From: Virgibacillus sp. NKC19-16
GTDB taxonomy: Bacteria; Bacillota; Bacilli; Bacillales; Amphibacillaceae
DNA length: 64,000 nucleotides
Assembly: GCF_021560035.1 (NCBI RefSeq)
Contig: NZ_CP074373.1
Span: 3,220,001 to 3,284,000 of the forward strand
Direction: 5' to 3'
The first letter of the stretch is position 1, and every line of letters begins with the position of its first letter. The notes beneath the pieces were generated by a model. The model did not search any database. It saw only the letters and a list, made by a program, of their open reading frames with translations, and was not told the DNA's origin. Below are positions 1 through 8,557 of this stretch, piece after piece. Made by a program: the position numbers and the translations under genes.

Positions 1-312
1 AAAACTAACTGCTATCTCAGAAGTAAGCTTGTAAGGGCCGAACTGTTCTCGAAGATCCTCTCCATATACACAAACGCATAGTTCCTTCAGAAAAGCCTGT
101 TCGTAGTAATTCATTGCATCCATTACATAATCGTAATTTGCTACAGCTATCCCAACATCGCGAACTATATAACGATATTTTTGAGATAATACATTCGAGA
201 TTTCTTTTAACTCCACCCTCTCTTCATTACTCAGCGTACTATTGAAAACAACTAAAAGGTCCAGATCTGACTTAATAGCGATCGCATCACCTCTTGCAAC
301 ACTTCCATATAC
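1..312 (-). pseudogene. 3' part of IS-interrupted nucleotidyltransferase gene
   Basis: Read on the minus strand from 312 down, this gives an open frame beginning VYGSVARGDAIAIKSDLDLL, the GS...SDxDL active-site signature of the minimal nucleotidyltransferase family (aminoglycoside adenylyltransferase or toxin-antitoxin MNT type), whose two acidic residues bind the catalytic metal. The frame stays open to the left edge of the window, so the C-terminus lies outside. It has no start of its own; the missing N-terminus is the open frame at 2236-2391 on the far side of the TnpB element. Joining the two gives ELHSVY-VYGSVARGD, a natural nucleotidyltransferase sequence. The substrate cannot be predicted. 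Confidence 0.75.
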
Positions 313-620
313 GTCAACGTACCCCCACTGAAAACCTTGTGGTTCCCCTTTCAGTGGGGGCTTGGGTTAGCCACTCAGGTCTCCTCGCTACATGCTCTAG
401 ACGATTTGACGCTCTGAATAGCAAGCACCGTTAAGCACTCCCCAAACACTGTTTTTGGTTGATACTGACGACAAACGATCGCTTTCCCACTTGCACCACC
501 CCTTTCAAAAAAGAGCCGTTCTTCCTTTAGGAAAAAGCCACCACTCAGATTGCTCTGGCGTGTACTACAAGCCCCGACAAGTCGGGTACACATGGATGGT
601 TGACGCACCCACTAAGCTAT
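313..620 (-). ncRNA. Putative TnpB guide RNA (reRNA/omega RNA) region
   Basis: In characterised IS200/IS605 elements the guide RNA is transcribed from the 3' part of tnpB through the right end, and its 3' tail (the guide) is host DNA beyond the element. Here the stretch between the tnpB stop and the right end has no convincing gene and ends in a strong hairpin (322-360). The guide would start at base 312 on the minus strand. Its 5' end may lie inside tnpB. Placement rests on analogy with the family; no promoter was identified. Confidence 0.45.
322..360. repeat. Right-end palindrome of the TnpB element
   Basis: The arms CCCCCACTGAAA (322-333) and TTTCAGTGGGGG (349-360) are complementary over 12 bp and enclose a 15-nt loop. 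Its position at the inferred right end, followed within about 9 bases by intact host reading frame, fits the subterminal hairpin recognised by Y1 transposases, and it is also the terminal stem expected in a TnpB guide RNA. Confidence 0.75.
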
Positions 621-623
621 GCG

Positions 624-1967
624 CTAAGCAACAGCTTTACGTTTTTGTACTTCCAATTTGATTGGCGTTTTAACTTTAAGATCTTCGTCCAATTCAACCA
701 TTTTTGATTTATGCAAAATATTCAATGCCCCGTTAACGTCAGCGTGAATACATTGTCCTGTTTTACTTCGATACAGACCACGATTGATACGTTTACCACT
801 GAAGGTGTAGTTCGATTTATCATTTTTCGACCAAACAGGAATCGTATCTTTGTCTAGGAAACTAGCCTTTGATGTATAGCTTTCTTCTTGCTTCACGAAA
901 CGAACACCCTCTTTCAAGCATTTATTTTCGATGGCAGAAATCAGCTTATAGAATGGAATTTGAACAAACTTCTGATTGCTCTTTTTCCCTATACGGGATG
1001 CTTGCTTCCAACCAGCGTTGTAGCCGACAACAATCGTATCAATGTTTAATGCTTTTACTTTTTTGAACAGGAGTCCTACAGCTTGTGAAATATAACCGTT
1101 GATTTGACTGTCACGTTTGTGCCAAAGTTTCGCCATACGGTTCGTTACGACACGTTTTGAAATACCGTTTTCGATATTTTTCTGTTGCAGATTGCTTATC
1201 GTTTTGTTGAAGTATTGGTTGATGGACTTTAATTTTTTGCCGTCAATCAGGAACGTATCGCCATTGTTTGTTGCACAACTCATCATTAGGTTTACACCTA
1301 AATCGCAACTCAAAGCGTTCGTCGTTGTCGTTGGTTGTTTCTTCATCTGAGAGATCTGCATTTCATAAATGTAATGCACCTCAAAGAACCGACCTTTTTG
1401 CTTTGGTACGATTTCAATGTATGATATTTTCTTGTTAAACAAGTTTTTAGGCATACGAATTTTAATAGAACCGAAACGTTTTCGAAATGCCACGTTCATC
1501 GGAATAGCCCAGTATCCGTCTTTATCCACTTTTGGAATTTGGTAGATTTCAATGATGCGTTTATCTGTAGCGTATGAATATTTCGGAAATTTAGGGTGAC
1601 CAGTGAACTCCTCTGGGTCTTTTTTCCATTTTTTCAGAGCTTCAAAAAAGCTCTTCACTTCTACATACAATGTTCTGCGAATGGCTTGAACGGAGTTTGA
1701 TTGAACGGCCCAATAGTTAACATCAGCTCGCATTGCAGCGTCAACTTCCTTTGCGGCCGGGATCTTACCGTTGTTTAAATAGTTTTGTTTAATCGTGTAT
1801 AATCCAACATTACGCAATGCCTTTGAGCTATGCGACATACGTTGAAGCAGACGGAACTCTTTAGCCGTAAGACTACTACGTCCAATATTTTGTTTCTGTG
1901 TAAAACGTTGAATGTTTTCGGTTTTCTTTTGTTTACGCAATACTTTAACGGCTTTCTTTCTAGTCAT
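624..1967 (-). CDS. tnpB: RNA-guided endonuclease TnpB
   Basis: A protein of about 447 residues with the TnpB layout: basic N-terminal half followed by a RuvC-like nuclease. RuvC-I aspartate is in SCDLGVN, RuvC-III aspartate in HADVNGALNIL, and the GLYRSKTGQCIHADVNGA block is typical of the IS1341-type clade. TnpB is an RNA-guided DNA nuclease that helps retain its element. The usual RuvC-II glutamate position reads VVGYNAGWKQ, without glutamate; the nearby QEESYTSKASF may supply it, as proposed for clades with a rearranged RuvC-II site. The CxxC zinc ribbon seen in many TnpBs is absent. The frame opens at 1979 (GTG), but AAGGTGG lies over those codons, so the ATG at 1967 is preferred. It seems full length. 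Confidence 0.9.
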   Translation of the reverse strand: MTRKKAVKVLRKQKKTENIQRFTQKQNIGRSSLTAKEFRLLQRMSHSSKALRNVGLYTIKQNYLNNGKIPAAKEVDAAMRADVNYWAVQSNSVQAIRRTLYVEVKSFFEALKKWKKDPEEFTGHPKFPKYSYATDKRIIEIYQIPKVDKDGYWAIPMNVAFRKRFGSIKIRMPKNLFNKKISYIEIVPKQKGRFFEVHYIYEMQISQMKKQPTTTTNALSCDLGVNLMMSCATNNGDTFLIDGKKLKSINQYFNKTISNLQQKNIENGISKRVVTNRMAKLWHKRDSQINGYISQAVGLLFKKVKALNIDTIVVGYNAGWKQASRIGKKSNQKFVQIPFYKLISAIENKCLKEGVRFVKQEESYTSKASFLDKDTIPVWSKNDKSNYTFSGKRINRGLYRSKTGQCIHADVNGALNILHKSKMVELDEDLKVKTPIKLEVQKRKAVA

Positions 1968-2170
1968 TGTGTTCACCACCTTTCTCAGCGAGTCAAATAG
2001 GGATTATTTTGATAGACGTGGCACCTATTGTCTAATTTCTTTATCATAATAATACACTTCTTATCTATGACTATTATATCATTGGACAAAGGGGTATGCG
2101 AATTTTTGTTCGCCAAAAAAGTAAGAAAATACAAGAAACGTGTTCAGCCTATCGACTGACGACAATTCAT

Positions 2171-2218
2171 CTCCACCTGAATTGTTGGGCTGGCGCCCGA
2201 AACACAATTCAGATGGAG
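2171..2218. repeat. Left-end palindrome of the TnpB element
   Basis: CTCCACCTGAATTGT (2171-2185) pairs with ACAATTCAGATGGAG (2204-2218) with a single mismatch, leaving an 18-nt loop. It sits just inside the inferred left boundary at 2235, as expected for the left-end hairpin of IS200/IS605 elements. Confidence 0.7.
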
Positions 2219-2235
2219 TCTTCTTGCCGAAAGGG

Positions 2236-2391
2236 ATAAACACTGTGTAATTCATTTGGAAATAACTTAGAGAGCCGTTCAACAGCATTTCCTATGCACC
2301 GATCGTAATCAACAGTAATTTTATCTACAGAAACATCACTTAGAATATACCCATTCTCGTCAAGACCATGCCCAGATTGTAAATAGCCCAT
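2236..2391 (-). pseudogene. 5' part of IS-interrupted nucleotidyltransferase gene
   Basis: The frame starts at ATG 2391, with GGGAGG about 12 bases upstream, and encodes some 52 host codons ending FPNELHSVY before entering the element, where it soon stops (about 2209). The end of this segment is the strand that precedes the GS(V/A)ARG motif in nucleotidyltransferases, and that motif resumes in frame at 312. The residues before it look like a short leader helix domain. The interruption almost certainly inactivates the enzyme because the catalytic residues are all on the other fragment. Confidence 0.7.
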
Positions 2392-2529
2392 TTCAATATC
2401 CAGCCTCCCTTTTTCACCCTTTCATATAAACTGATCCAGTAAGATGACAATCTTTGTATCCAACGAAATTAACTGTTGTTCCATAATATAGCTCAACATT
2501 CTAATTCCATTCTTGCGTCCGATTGAGGC

Positions 2530-3360
2530 TTATAATAACACTTTTTTTAGGATTGAAAAATTCTTCCTAAGAAATGAAGCGTTCTTTTCAATTCCACGAC
2601 GTTTACACCAGCCAATACTATTAAAAGCATCTGTAAATTGATAAAAAGGCAACACTACTCCTAAATCAATTAATGGTCTTATGGTGTTATAGCCTTCTTG
2701 ATAGGATTGATACAAGGTAAAATCGAAGCTTAAAAAATCACGATACAGTTTGGTGAAATCGATTTCTGTTGAGCCAAATCGTACACTTTCAAAATCTATC
2801 ATGCCTGAGACTTTATCTCCATCAACAATAATATTTGCTGGACGAAAATCCATATGTATAAAGCACGGGCCGTCTGAAGGAGGAAGCTGTAGTTTCATAT
2901 TTTCAAACCTTTCAAGAGACTGTTTGTATAAACTACCATCCAAAATTTCCTTTACATCTTCAGCAAAACTATAAAATTGACGTTCTACAAAATTAAACCA
3001 GTCCGGAAATTCATTTTGTATGCCGGTTAACTGTAACGTAGTAGGCGGCTGAATTTGGTGCATAGAAGCATGGAGGACCCCAACCTGAAATGCTACTGTT
3101 GGTAAAGCTTTATTTGTTAGCGGTTGCCCTTTTAATTCAGATAATAAAAACGCGCCGGGACACTCTTCATCACCAGACCAATAATCCAACATTTTAGGAA
3201 TGGAAACTCTATCTTTTATGATTTCATAGGCTTCCAACTCTCGCTGACATTTCAACTTTATATAAGGTATTTTTAAATAAATATTATCCCCGTTAAGCAA
3301 ATGGCATTTATAAACTGTTGAACTATGGGAATCTTCAACACTCGTTAATTGATAACACAT
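2530..3360 (-). CDS. APH-family phosphotransferase, probable 5' frameshift
   Basis: A kinase-like protein of the aminoglycoside phosphotransferase/choline kinase family. Brenner motif HMDFRPANIIVD carries the catalytic Asp and Asn, and GMIDFE is the metal-binding DFD-type motif. The C-terminal helical lobe is complete. Its substrate could be an antibiotic or a metabolite. The ATG at 3360 lies directly after an in-frame TGA and has no Shine-Dalgarno. A better start, ATG 3394 behind a GGGGGGG run, is in another frame; it reads MLNRVIQQFELNVL and stops after 19 codons, and its end would continue naturally into YQLTSVEDSHSS of this frame. I infer a one-base frameshift or sequence error near 3340-3360, so the gene may be non-functional or simply miscalled. 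Confidence 0.75.
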   Translation of the reverse strand: MCYQLTSVEDSHSSTVYKCHLLNGDNIYLKIPYIKLKCQRELEAYEIIKDRVSIPKMLDYWSGDEECPGAFLLSELKGQPLTNKALPTVAFQVGVLHASMHQIQPPTTLQLTGIQNEFPDWFNFVERQFYSFAEDVKEILDGSLYKQSLERFENMKLQLPPSDGPCFIHMDFRPANIIVDGDKVSGMIDFESVRFGSTEIDFTKLYRDFLSFDFTLYQSYQEGYNTIRPLIDLGVVLPFYQFTDAFNSIGWCKRRGIEKNASFLRKNFSILKKVLL

Positions 3361-3544
3361 TCAATTCGAATTGTTGAATGACTCGATTTAACATCCAACC
3401 CCCCCTTTTTCTTTAAAGTATTATGCTACAATCTGGCCCTATTGCGACACATATATATTCAATTATTGCACCTTTAATTGAAGAGCGGTATTATTTTAAA
3501 CGAGTTTCATCCATTATCGATTGGATATATGTTGTTTTGTAACT

Positions 3545-3988
3545 CTAATCTTTAATAATCAACATGTTTGATTCATCAAATTCCCAGTTTGAGCCGTAAG
3601 CAACCTCCCAATAATAACCATCAGGGTCAATGAAATATCCTCCATATCCTCCCCATGATAATTTTTTCGGCTCCTTAACAACCTCGGCACCTACTTTCTT
3701 AACTGATTGAAGAATATCATCAACCTCAGTTTCAGATTTCGCATTATAAGCAAGAGTGATGCCCGGGAAACCTCCTTTTGATAATTCGGGAGGATCTTCT
3801 TCATTAATATCCTTTGCCAATTCTTCAAGTGGAAATAACTCTAACTTTGATCCTTCATTTTTAAAGAACACAATAGCAGGTTTTTCCTCGTCTCCTGTGA
3901 CCGATGCTTCAAAACCGATGTCACGGTAAAATTTAAGTGAATTTCCAATATCTTTTACACCTAAAGTAATGAGATTAATTCGATTCAT
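3545..3988 (-). CDS. VOC (glyoxalase/bleomycin-resistance) family protein
   Basis: A 147-residue single-module vicinal-oxygen-chelate protein. It opens with MNRINLITLGVKDIGNSLKF, the first beta-alpha-beta unit, and ends with YFIDPDGYYWEVAYG, the typical last strand with the metal-ligand glutamate. Proteins of this type are small metal-dependent lyases, dioxygenases or drug-binding proteins, and the substrate cannot be told here. AAAGGAG lies about 10 bases before ATG 3988. It sits downstream of grpB on the same strand with an approximately 145-bp gap, so co-transcription is uncertain. Confidence 0.85.
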   Translation of the reverse strand: MNRINLITLGVKDIGNSLKFYRDIGFEASVTGDEEKPAIVFFKNEGSKLELFPLEELAKDINEEDPPELSKGGFPGITLAYNAKSETEVDDILQSVKKVGAEVVKEPKKLSWGGYGGYFIDPDGYYWEVAYGSNWEFDESNMLIIKD

Positions 3989-4133
3989 ACGATATCAACT
4001 CCTTTAAGTATGTTCCTTAGTAAGAATTCGACACATGAATAGACTTTCTTTTTTTTAATGGTTACTTTCTCATTTATATTGATATTTGATAATGCCGAAG
4101 ATGAATAAACAGAAACAGGATTAGTCATACTTT

Positions 4134-4733
4134 CTAATCGACTGCATTTGCTCGCTCCATAATTTCCTGGACTATCGAATTTTTCGCATCTGCGTAGTCT
4201 TGCACATGTCGCCATTTACGCTGAGCCAAGTTGTGTTTAACTCGTGCGTATTCATCCCTATCCGTATTGTTGGAACGTAGCCGATCACGGAATTGCAGCA
4301 TTCGGTCAATCTCAGATGCACCTTTACTAAATACGTGGAGATTGACGTCTTTGTCGAGACCCTTGAATAATCGATGTTCAAACCATTCGGGTTCCCGGAT
4401 ATGTAACGTATACCCAGCTTCTTCCAGAGAGGAAATATACGACTCCTCATCGGAAGAGTCCGTCACAACCAGCAGAATATCAATAATTGGCTTGGCGCAT
4501 AGTTCAGGCACTGAAGTTGATCCAACATGTCCTACTTGTAATGCCTTATTTCTAAGTACGGATTGAATCCGTCTGGCCTCTTGTTCAAACAACTTTGGCC
4601 AGCGCGGATCATACTCTGAAAGGGTAATCGGCGCATTATGGACTTTACGATTTCCTACCGTTACCTTCGTAAGATATGCATCATTTTTAGATGTTGAATT
4701 TGAATTGTCCGGAGTTGATGACAATTCATTCAC
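4134..4733 (-). CDS. GrpB family (UPF0157) nucleotidyltransferase-like protein
   Basis: A 199-residue protein with GrpB family features: EYDPRWPKLFEQEARRI near residue 40, HVGSTSVPELCAKPIIDIL (the nucleotidyltransferase-fold GSTSV and the acidic strand) in the middle, and NLHVFSKGASEIDRMLQFRDRLR toward the end. The role of the family is unknown despite similarity to nucleotidyltransferases and dephospho-CoA kinase fusions. The N-terminal 30 residues are Ser/Asn/Thr-rich and outside the family core, so translation might start further in; ATG 4733 is preceded by GAGGTG. No partner is evident in the flanking genes. Confidence 0.85.
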   Translation of the reverse strand: MNELSSTPDNSNSTSKNDAYLTKVTVGNRKVHNAPITLSEYDPRWPKLFEQEARRIQSVLRNKALQVGHVGSTSVPELCAKPIIDILLVVTDSSDEESYISSLEEAGYTLHIREPEWFEHRLFKGLDKDVNLHVFSKGASEIDRMLQFRDRLRSNNTDRDEYARVKHNLAQRKWRHVQDYADAKNSIVQEIMERANAVD

Positions 4734-4915
4734 CTCCTCAATATTACCATTATTGTTTACAAGAATTTATCAAACCAAGTAGACCGCTTTGGCCTCAATC
4801 TGAGTAACCATTTTATAAAGTTTTTACCATTTATAACTGCCGAAATTGGATGAAATGAGGTAAGGCAGTAGATCAGAAAATATGGGGAATGGAGTAACGT
4901 AAACATTAGCCATTT

Positions 4916-5143
4916 CTATTTAAATCTAGCTTTATCCTTCAAAAAACTCCCCACTTTACGTACAGGCGCAGTAGCACGCCATGCTCTGCTGTGCTCGATA
5001 GCAGTATATTTTTTCTCATATAACTCTTTCTCTTGTTTTAATTTTTCTACTTCTCTCATAAGAGCTTTATTTTCATTTTCTAAATCACTTTTTCCTTTGG
5101 TATCCGTCTCATTTTTGAACTGAACTAATAAATCCTTGTCTAT
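4916..5143 (-). pseudogene. 3' fragment of the IS21-split YheC/YheD-like gene
   Basis: On the minus strand an open frame leaves the IS21 element and runs to TAG at 4916-4918. It encodes a charged coiled coil followed by SRAWRATAPVRKVGSFLK. Removing the element and one copy of the 5-bp duplication joins this frame exactly to the ATP-grasp frame ending at 7548 (ENEI-DKDLLVQF), giving a gene of 1233 nt and 410 codons plus stop. The tail motif matches those of the ATP-grasp and TupA-like proteins at 21-31 kb, which ties this broken gene to the polymer locus. On its own the fragment has no start. Confidence 0.8.
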
Positions 5144-5292
5144 TGTTTAGTGCATAATAAAAGTAGAGAGTATTGCAACTAAAATCTTAGAAGGTTGCAC
5201 AAATAAAAAAGGCTTGCCAGCCCGATCAAAAAACCCTATCGTTAATAGCGACTAAACTGTTAATGATGGGAGTAATGAAAGGAATGCTGGCA

Positions 5293-6756
5293 ATGCCTGA
5301 AATTAATCATATCAAAAAATTAAGGAATATTAAATCACTATCGATCAACGAAATTGTAAAACGTACTGGTTTTTGTTGGGAAACGGTGAAGAAGTATGCG
5401 GATGAGGATCAGTTACCGAAGGAAAGAGAATCGAAAAAGAGAGGAATGATGTATGAAGAAAAGTGGGGCGAAATTGTATCGGATTGGTTAACAGAGGACT
5501 ATGCGCTTAAAAAGAAATTAAGAAGAAATAATAAAAACATTTTTGAACAGCTACAGAAGTTGGGTTTTCCAGGTTCATACCGGACGGTATGCGTCTATGT
5601 GAAAGAGTGGAAAGATAAGGTGTTAGATGAGTCTGATGAAATAAAAGAAGAAGCAGAAAGGCTAACACATCCACCGGCGGAAGCCCAGGTAGACTTTGGC
5701 GTCACAGAGGTTGTGCAAGAGGGAAAAGTGAAGGATGTTCATTGTTTAATTATGAGTTTCCCATATAGTAATGGTGGATTAGTAGTTCCTTTACCTGCAG
5801 AAAATCAGGAATGTTTTTTAGAAGGCATTAAAATGCTTTTTGTACAGGCTGGATATGTTCCAAGAAAGCTGCGCTTGGATAATCTTTCAGCTGCAGTGGT
5901 TCAAGCTAGAGGACGAGGGCAGGAAACTATTTTCACAGATGCCTTTCAACGTTTCAGCAGCCATTATGGATTTGAGCCACAAGCCTGCAATGCGAGAAAA
6001 GGCAATGAGAAAGGGCATGTTGAAAATAAGGTGGGCTATGTTCGATATAATTTCTTCACACCGTCACCTGTCATAGAAGATTTAACGCACTTGCGCTGTT
6101 TATTGCTGGAACATAGTAAAAAAGATCATCAGCGAAAACATTATAAGAAAGGGTATATCATTGCTGATTTAATGGAAGAAGAAAAGAAATATGGCTTGGC
6201 ATTACCTGAGAATGAATATCCCGTATTTAAAGAATCCACGGTTACTGCTAATAAATATGGTGAAGTAATCATTGATAAACAGGCGGTGCATGTCCCAAAT
6301 AGTTATCACTATAACAAATTACATTTAATCACCTATTGGGACCGATATAAGGTAGTTTCGATGCATGGGGAAATGCTTTCCGAAGGGCCACGAGCCTATA
6401 TGAATAAAACGAGAGAAATACCATGGAAATCGATACTAAATAATTGGATGCGAAAACCAAGATCCATTGTATATTCACGGTATTTCCCTTATTTACCTGG
6501 AAGGATCGCCCATCACTTAAATATTGAATCGACGGAACTGCGAAAAGAACGGGTTAAATGGCTTTTTAGTTTCATAACCAAGTATGACATGGTGGAAATA
6601 AATGATAGATTCTATGAATTAGCACCTATCGAGGAAGTGGAAGGAGCATCATCCCAGAACACCATTGATCATCCTTATGATGTGAATTGGAGCATTTACG
6701 ACTCACTTCAACCTACGGAAAATAGGAAAACCAAGGTGGAGGTGTCACATGTCTAA
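5293..6756 (+). CDS. istA: IS21-family transposase IstA
   Basis: DDE-type transposase that cuts and joins the element ends. It has an N-terminal helix-turn-helix (SINEIVKRTGFCWETVKKYA, about residues 15-35), an rve integrase core with aspartates in AEAQVDFGV and LRLDNLSAAV and the glutamate in GNEKGHVENKVGYVR, and a C-terminal Mu-transposase-like beta region. The frame opens at 5263 with several in-frame ATGs; the ATG at 5293 (MPEINHIKKL) has AAAGGA nine bases upstream and is favoured, though 5284 is also possible. The 3' end overlaps istB by 8 nt, so the two are translationally linked. Confidence 0.93.
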   Translation: MPEINHIKKLRNIKSLSINEIVKRTGFCWETVKKYADEDQLPKERESKKRGMMYEEKWGEIVSDWLTEDYALKKKLRRNNKNIFEQLQKLGFPGSYRTVCVYVKEWKDKVLDESDEIKEEAERLTHPPAEAQVDFGVTEVVQEGKVKDVHCLIMSFPYSNGGLVVPLPAENQECFLEGIKMLFVQAGYVPRKLRLDNLSAAVVQARGRGQETIFTDAFQRFSSHYGFEPQACNARKGNEKGHVENKVGYVRYNFFTPSPVIEDLTHLRCLLLEHSKKDHQRKHYKKGYIIADLMEEEKKYGLALPENEYPVFKESTVTANKYGEVIIDKQAVHVPNSYHYNKLHLITYWDRYKVVSMHGEMLSEGPRAYMNKTREIPWKSILNNWMRKPRSIVYSRYFPYLPGRIAHHLNIESTELRKERVKWLFSFITKYDMVEINDRFYELAPIEEVEGASSQNTIDHPYDVNWSIYDSLQPTENRKTKVEVSHV

Positions 6757-7477
6757 TTCAATACGTGAAAAATGTAAAGCACTACGATTAGCACATCTGG
6801 CAGATGTGTATGAGAAAGTACCTTTTGAAAATCCAGAGCAGTTCTTGACAACACTATTACAGGAAGAATTGGATTTAAGAGAAGCCGCAAAAGGAGAACG
6901 ATTAATCAAAAGGGCTAAGTTTATGAATGAAAAGGAATTAGAAAATTATCAGTGGAGTGATCATGTTCGATTCCCTCCACAACTTGACAGAAGCGCACTT
7001 GAATCGCTCCATTTTATAGATAGAAAAGAGAATTTAGTATTGACTGGAGCGCCAGGCACCGGGAAGTCGCATCTTGTGACTGCATTGGGCAGGAAAGCTT
7101 GTAGAAATGGATATGATGTTCGTTTTTATCGAGTGGCCGATTTGGTAGAATTGCTTGAGAAATCGTGGAGAGAAGGACGCTACCAACAATTTCGCAACAA
7201 GTTTAATAAAGTTAGTATGATTATTTTAGATGAAATGGGCTACGTTCCGTTTAGCAAGGATGGTGCTGAATTACTATTTCAGCTCATCTCTGATTGGTAT
7301 GAACAGCGCAGCCTTGTCATTACATCTAACTTAGAGTTTAGCCAATGGAATAAAATATTTGTGGATGCGCGGTTAACCGCTGCTTTGGTAGATCGTATCA
7401 TTCACCACGCTCATATCTTGAGTTTTACTGGAGATAGTTACCGTGTAAAACATGCATTATCGAATCATCACTCCTAA
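6749..7477 (+). CDS. istB: IS21-family helper ATPase IstB
   Basis: AAA+ ATPase of 242 residues that works with IstA in target selection. Walker A is GAPGTGKSHL (about residue 100), Walker B is MIILDEMGYVPF, and VITSNLEFSQW is the sensor-1 region, in the order typical of IstB/DnaC-like ATPases. AAGGTGGAGG precedes the ATG by about 8 bases inside the end of istA. Full length, with no frameshift. Confidence 0.93.
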   Translation: MSNSIREKCKALRLAHLADVYEKVPFENPEQFLTTLLQEELDLREAAKGERLIKRAKFMNEKELENYQWSDHVRFPPQLDRSALESLHFIDRKENLVLTGAPGTGKSHLVTALGRKACRNGYDVRFYRVADLVELLEKSWREGRYQQFRNKFNKVSMIILDEMGYVPFSKDGAELLFQLISDWYEQRSLVITSNLEFSQWNKIFVDARLTAALVDRIIHHAHILSFTGDSYRVKHALSNHHS

Positions 7478-7547
7478 CCGAAATAAGGGCTGGCAAAGTT
7501 CTCAACTTTTCTTTGCATTATTCTCGACTTTTTGCTTGCAAAACACA

Positions 7548-8557
7548 TCTATTTCATTTTCAAGCATGTACATATAATATTCCGTTCTTAACATAGCAGA
7601 CTGAGCTATTAGAGGAGCTGTAGTTGGAGCACCATTCGATTCAAATAAATATAGATCTCCTTGTGTATCAATTGCTACATCAAATCCTAATGCCATAACA
7701 GGGGTCTTTTTAATCTCTTCTAATTTATATGGCAGTGTTGTGGCCAATTGATTTAATCTTTTATTAATATCTTTCCAGCTTTCCCCGAAATTAGCCTTTA
7801 GGAATGGTTTCGGATCACTGATGCCACCACCTTGATTCACATTGGATATGACTTTCTGTCCAATACCAATTCGAATGAAATTCCTGGCTACTTCCCATTT
7901 TCCTTTTCGACTTTTTTGTACATGAATCCTGCAATCAAAAGGGTACCCATCCTTTGTTTTGGAAGAAATATACTTCTGTAAAATATACCTCTTACCTTCA
8001 ATGTAATTTTTATAGTGTGTAAGTAACTCTTCTCTAGATAACCTTTGTTCTTCTTTTTGATGACCGAGTATATAGGTATCTGCGTCTTTTCTTAAAATAT
8101 ATATGCCTCTGCCGCGTTCACCACCAATTGGTTTCATTACAATAGATGAATATTTATCTAAAAAATATTCAATATCACTAAACTCACGTATCTTACAAGT
8201 TGGTATAACAAGATGTTTAAAGTCCTTATCTTTCAACAATTCCCGCTGCAGTCGTTCTTTGTCTATAGAATTTTTCCGATCATAGGTTAAAACAGTATTA
8301 TCTCGCAGGTGTTCTATGATTTCTTTATGTTTACTGATAAAGCAATAGGGGGCAATGTCAATTAAAAGCGGTAATTTTGTATTGACTACTTCCCATTTAT
8401 TATTTATAAACATTTTCCCTTTAACTATATTGGTATGTATATCAACGTCCCAAGGTCTTAAATAGATAAGATCAATATCCTGAGACTGACATAACATAGC
8501 TGTTATTTTAGCCATAATGGGCGGATTATTAAAGTTTCTCATGAAGCCGACAATCAT
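7548..8557 (-). pseudogene. 5' part of IS21-split YheC/YheD-like ATP-grasp gene
   Basis: ATG 8557 has GAGGAAAG six bases upstream. The frame encodes the YheC/YheD ATP-grasp fold: N-terminal IGFMRN-type start, SSIVMKPIGGERGRGIYIL (ATP-binding glycine-rich loop), PFDCRIHVQKSRKGKWEVA, and GFDVAIDTQGDLYLFESNGA (metal-binding acidic/Asn residues). In B. subtilis these are spore-coat-associated proteins of unknown reaction. About 337 host codons remain; the frame then runs 46 nt into the IS right end and stops at 7502, so a product with a slightly altered C-terminus but a complete ATP-grasp core could still be made. The lost part is a coiled coil and SxxWxxTxPxR tail at 4916-5138. The intact paralogue is at 20301. 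Confidence 0.85.

Larger units (their letters stand above)
313..2235 (-). mobile_element. IS200/IS605-superfamily element, tnpB only (IS1341-type)
   Basis: About 1.92 kb carrying tnpB and no Y1 transposase tnpA. Each end has an imperfect palindrome, as expected for this superfamily: 322-360 at the right end and 2171-2218 at the left end. Boundaries were set by reconstructing the interrupted nucleotidyltransferase gene. On the minus strand the host reads up to TTTAT (2240-2236) and resumes with GTATATGG at 312, without target duplication, which also fits the family. TTTAT is then the likely target tetra/pentanucleotide and TnpB target-adjacent motif. Mobilisation would need a TnpA in trans. 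The ends could be off by a few bases. Confidence 0.8.
5144..7547 (+). mobile_element. IS21-family insertion sequence (istA-istB), 2404 bp
   Basis: The element carries overlapping istA and istB. Its ends begin TGTTTAGTGCATAATAAAAG (left) and, on the opposite strand, TGTGTTTTGCAAGCAAAAAG (right); further in both contain AGTattGCAA/AATAATGCAA-like matches and a common TTGCCAGCCC block, giving the imperfect multi-repeat termini usual for IS21. It is flanked by a perfect 5-bp direct repeat TCTAT (5139-5143 and 7548-7552). Both genes look intact, so the element may be active. It has split a YheC/YheD-like gene. Confidence 0.92.

Noticed and set aside
375-608. Open frames on both strands between tnpB and the right element end
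   Set aside because: They have no ribosome site or recognisable protein; the region fits the TnpB guide RNA and right-end structure better.
5144-5262. Small regulatory gene upstream of istA
   Set aside because: The stretch is made of the element's terminal repeats and has no ribosome site with a meaningful frame.
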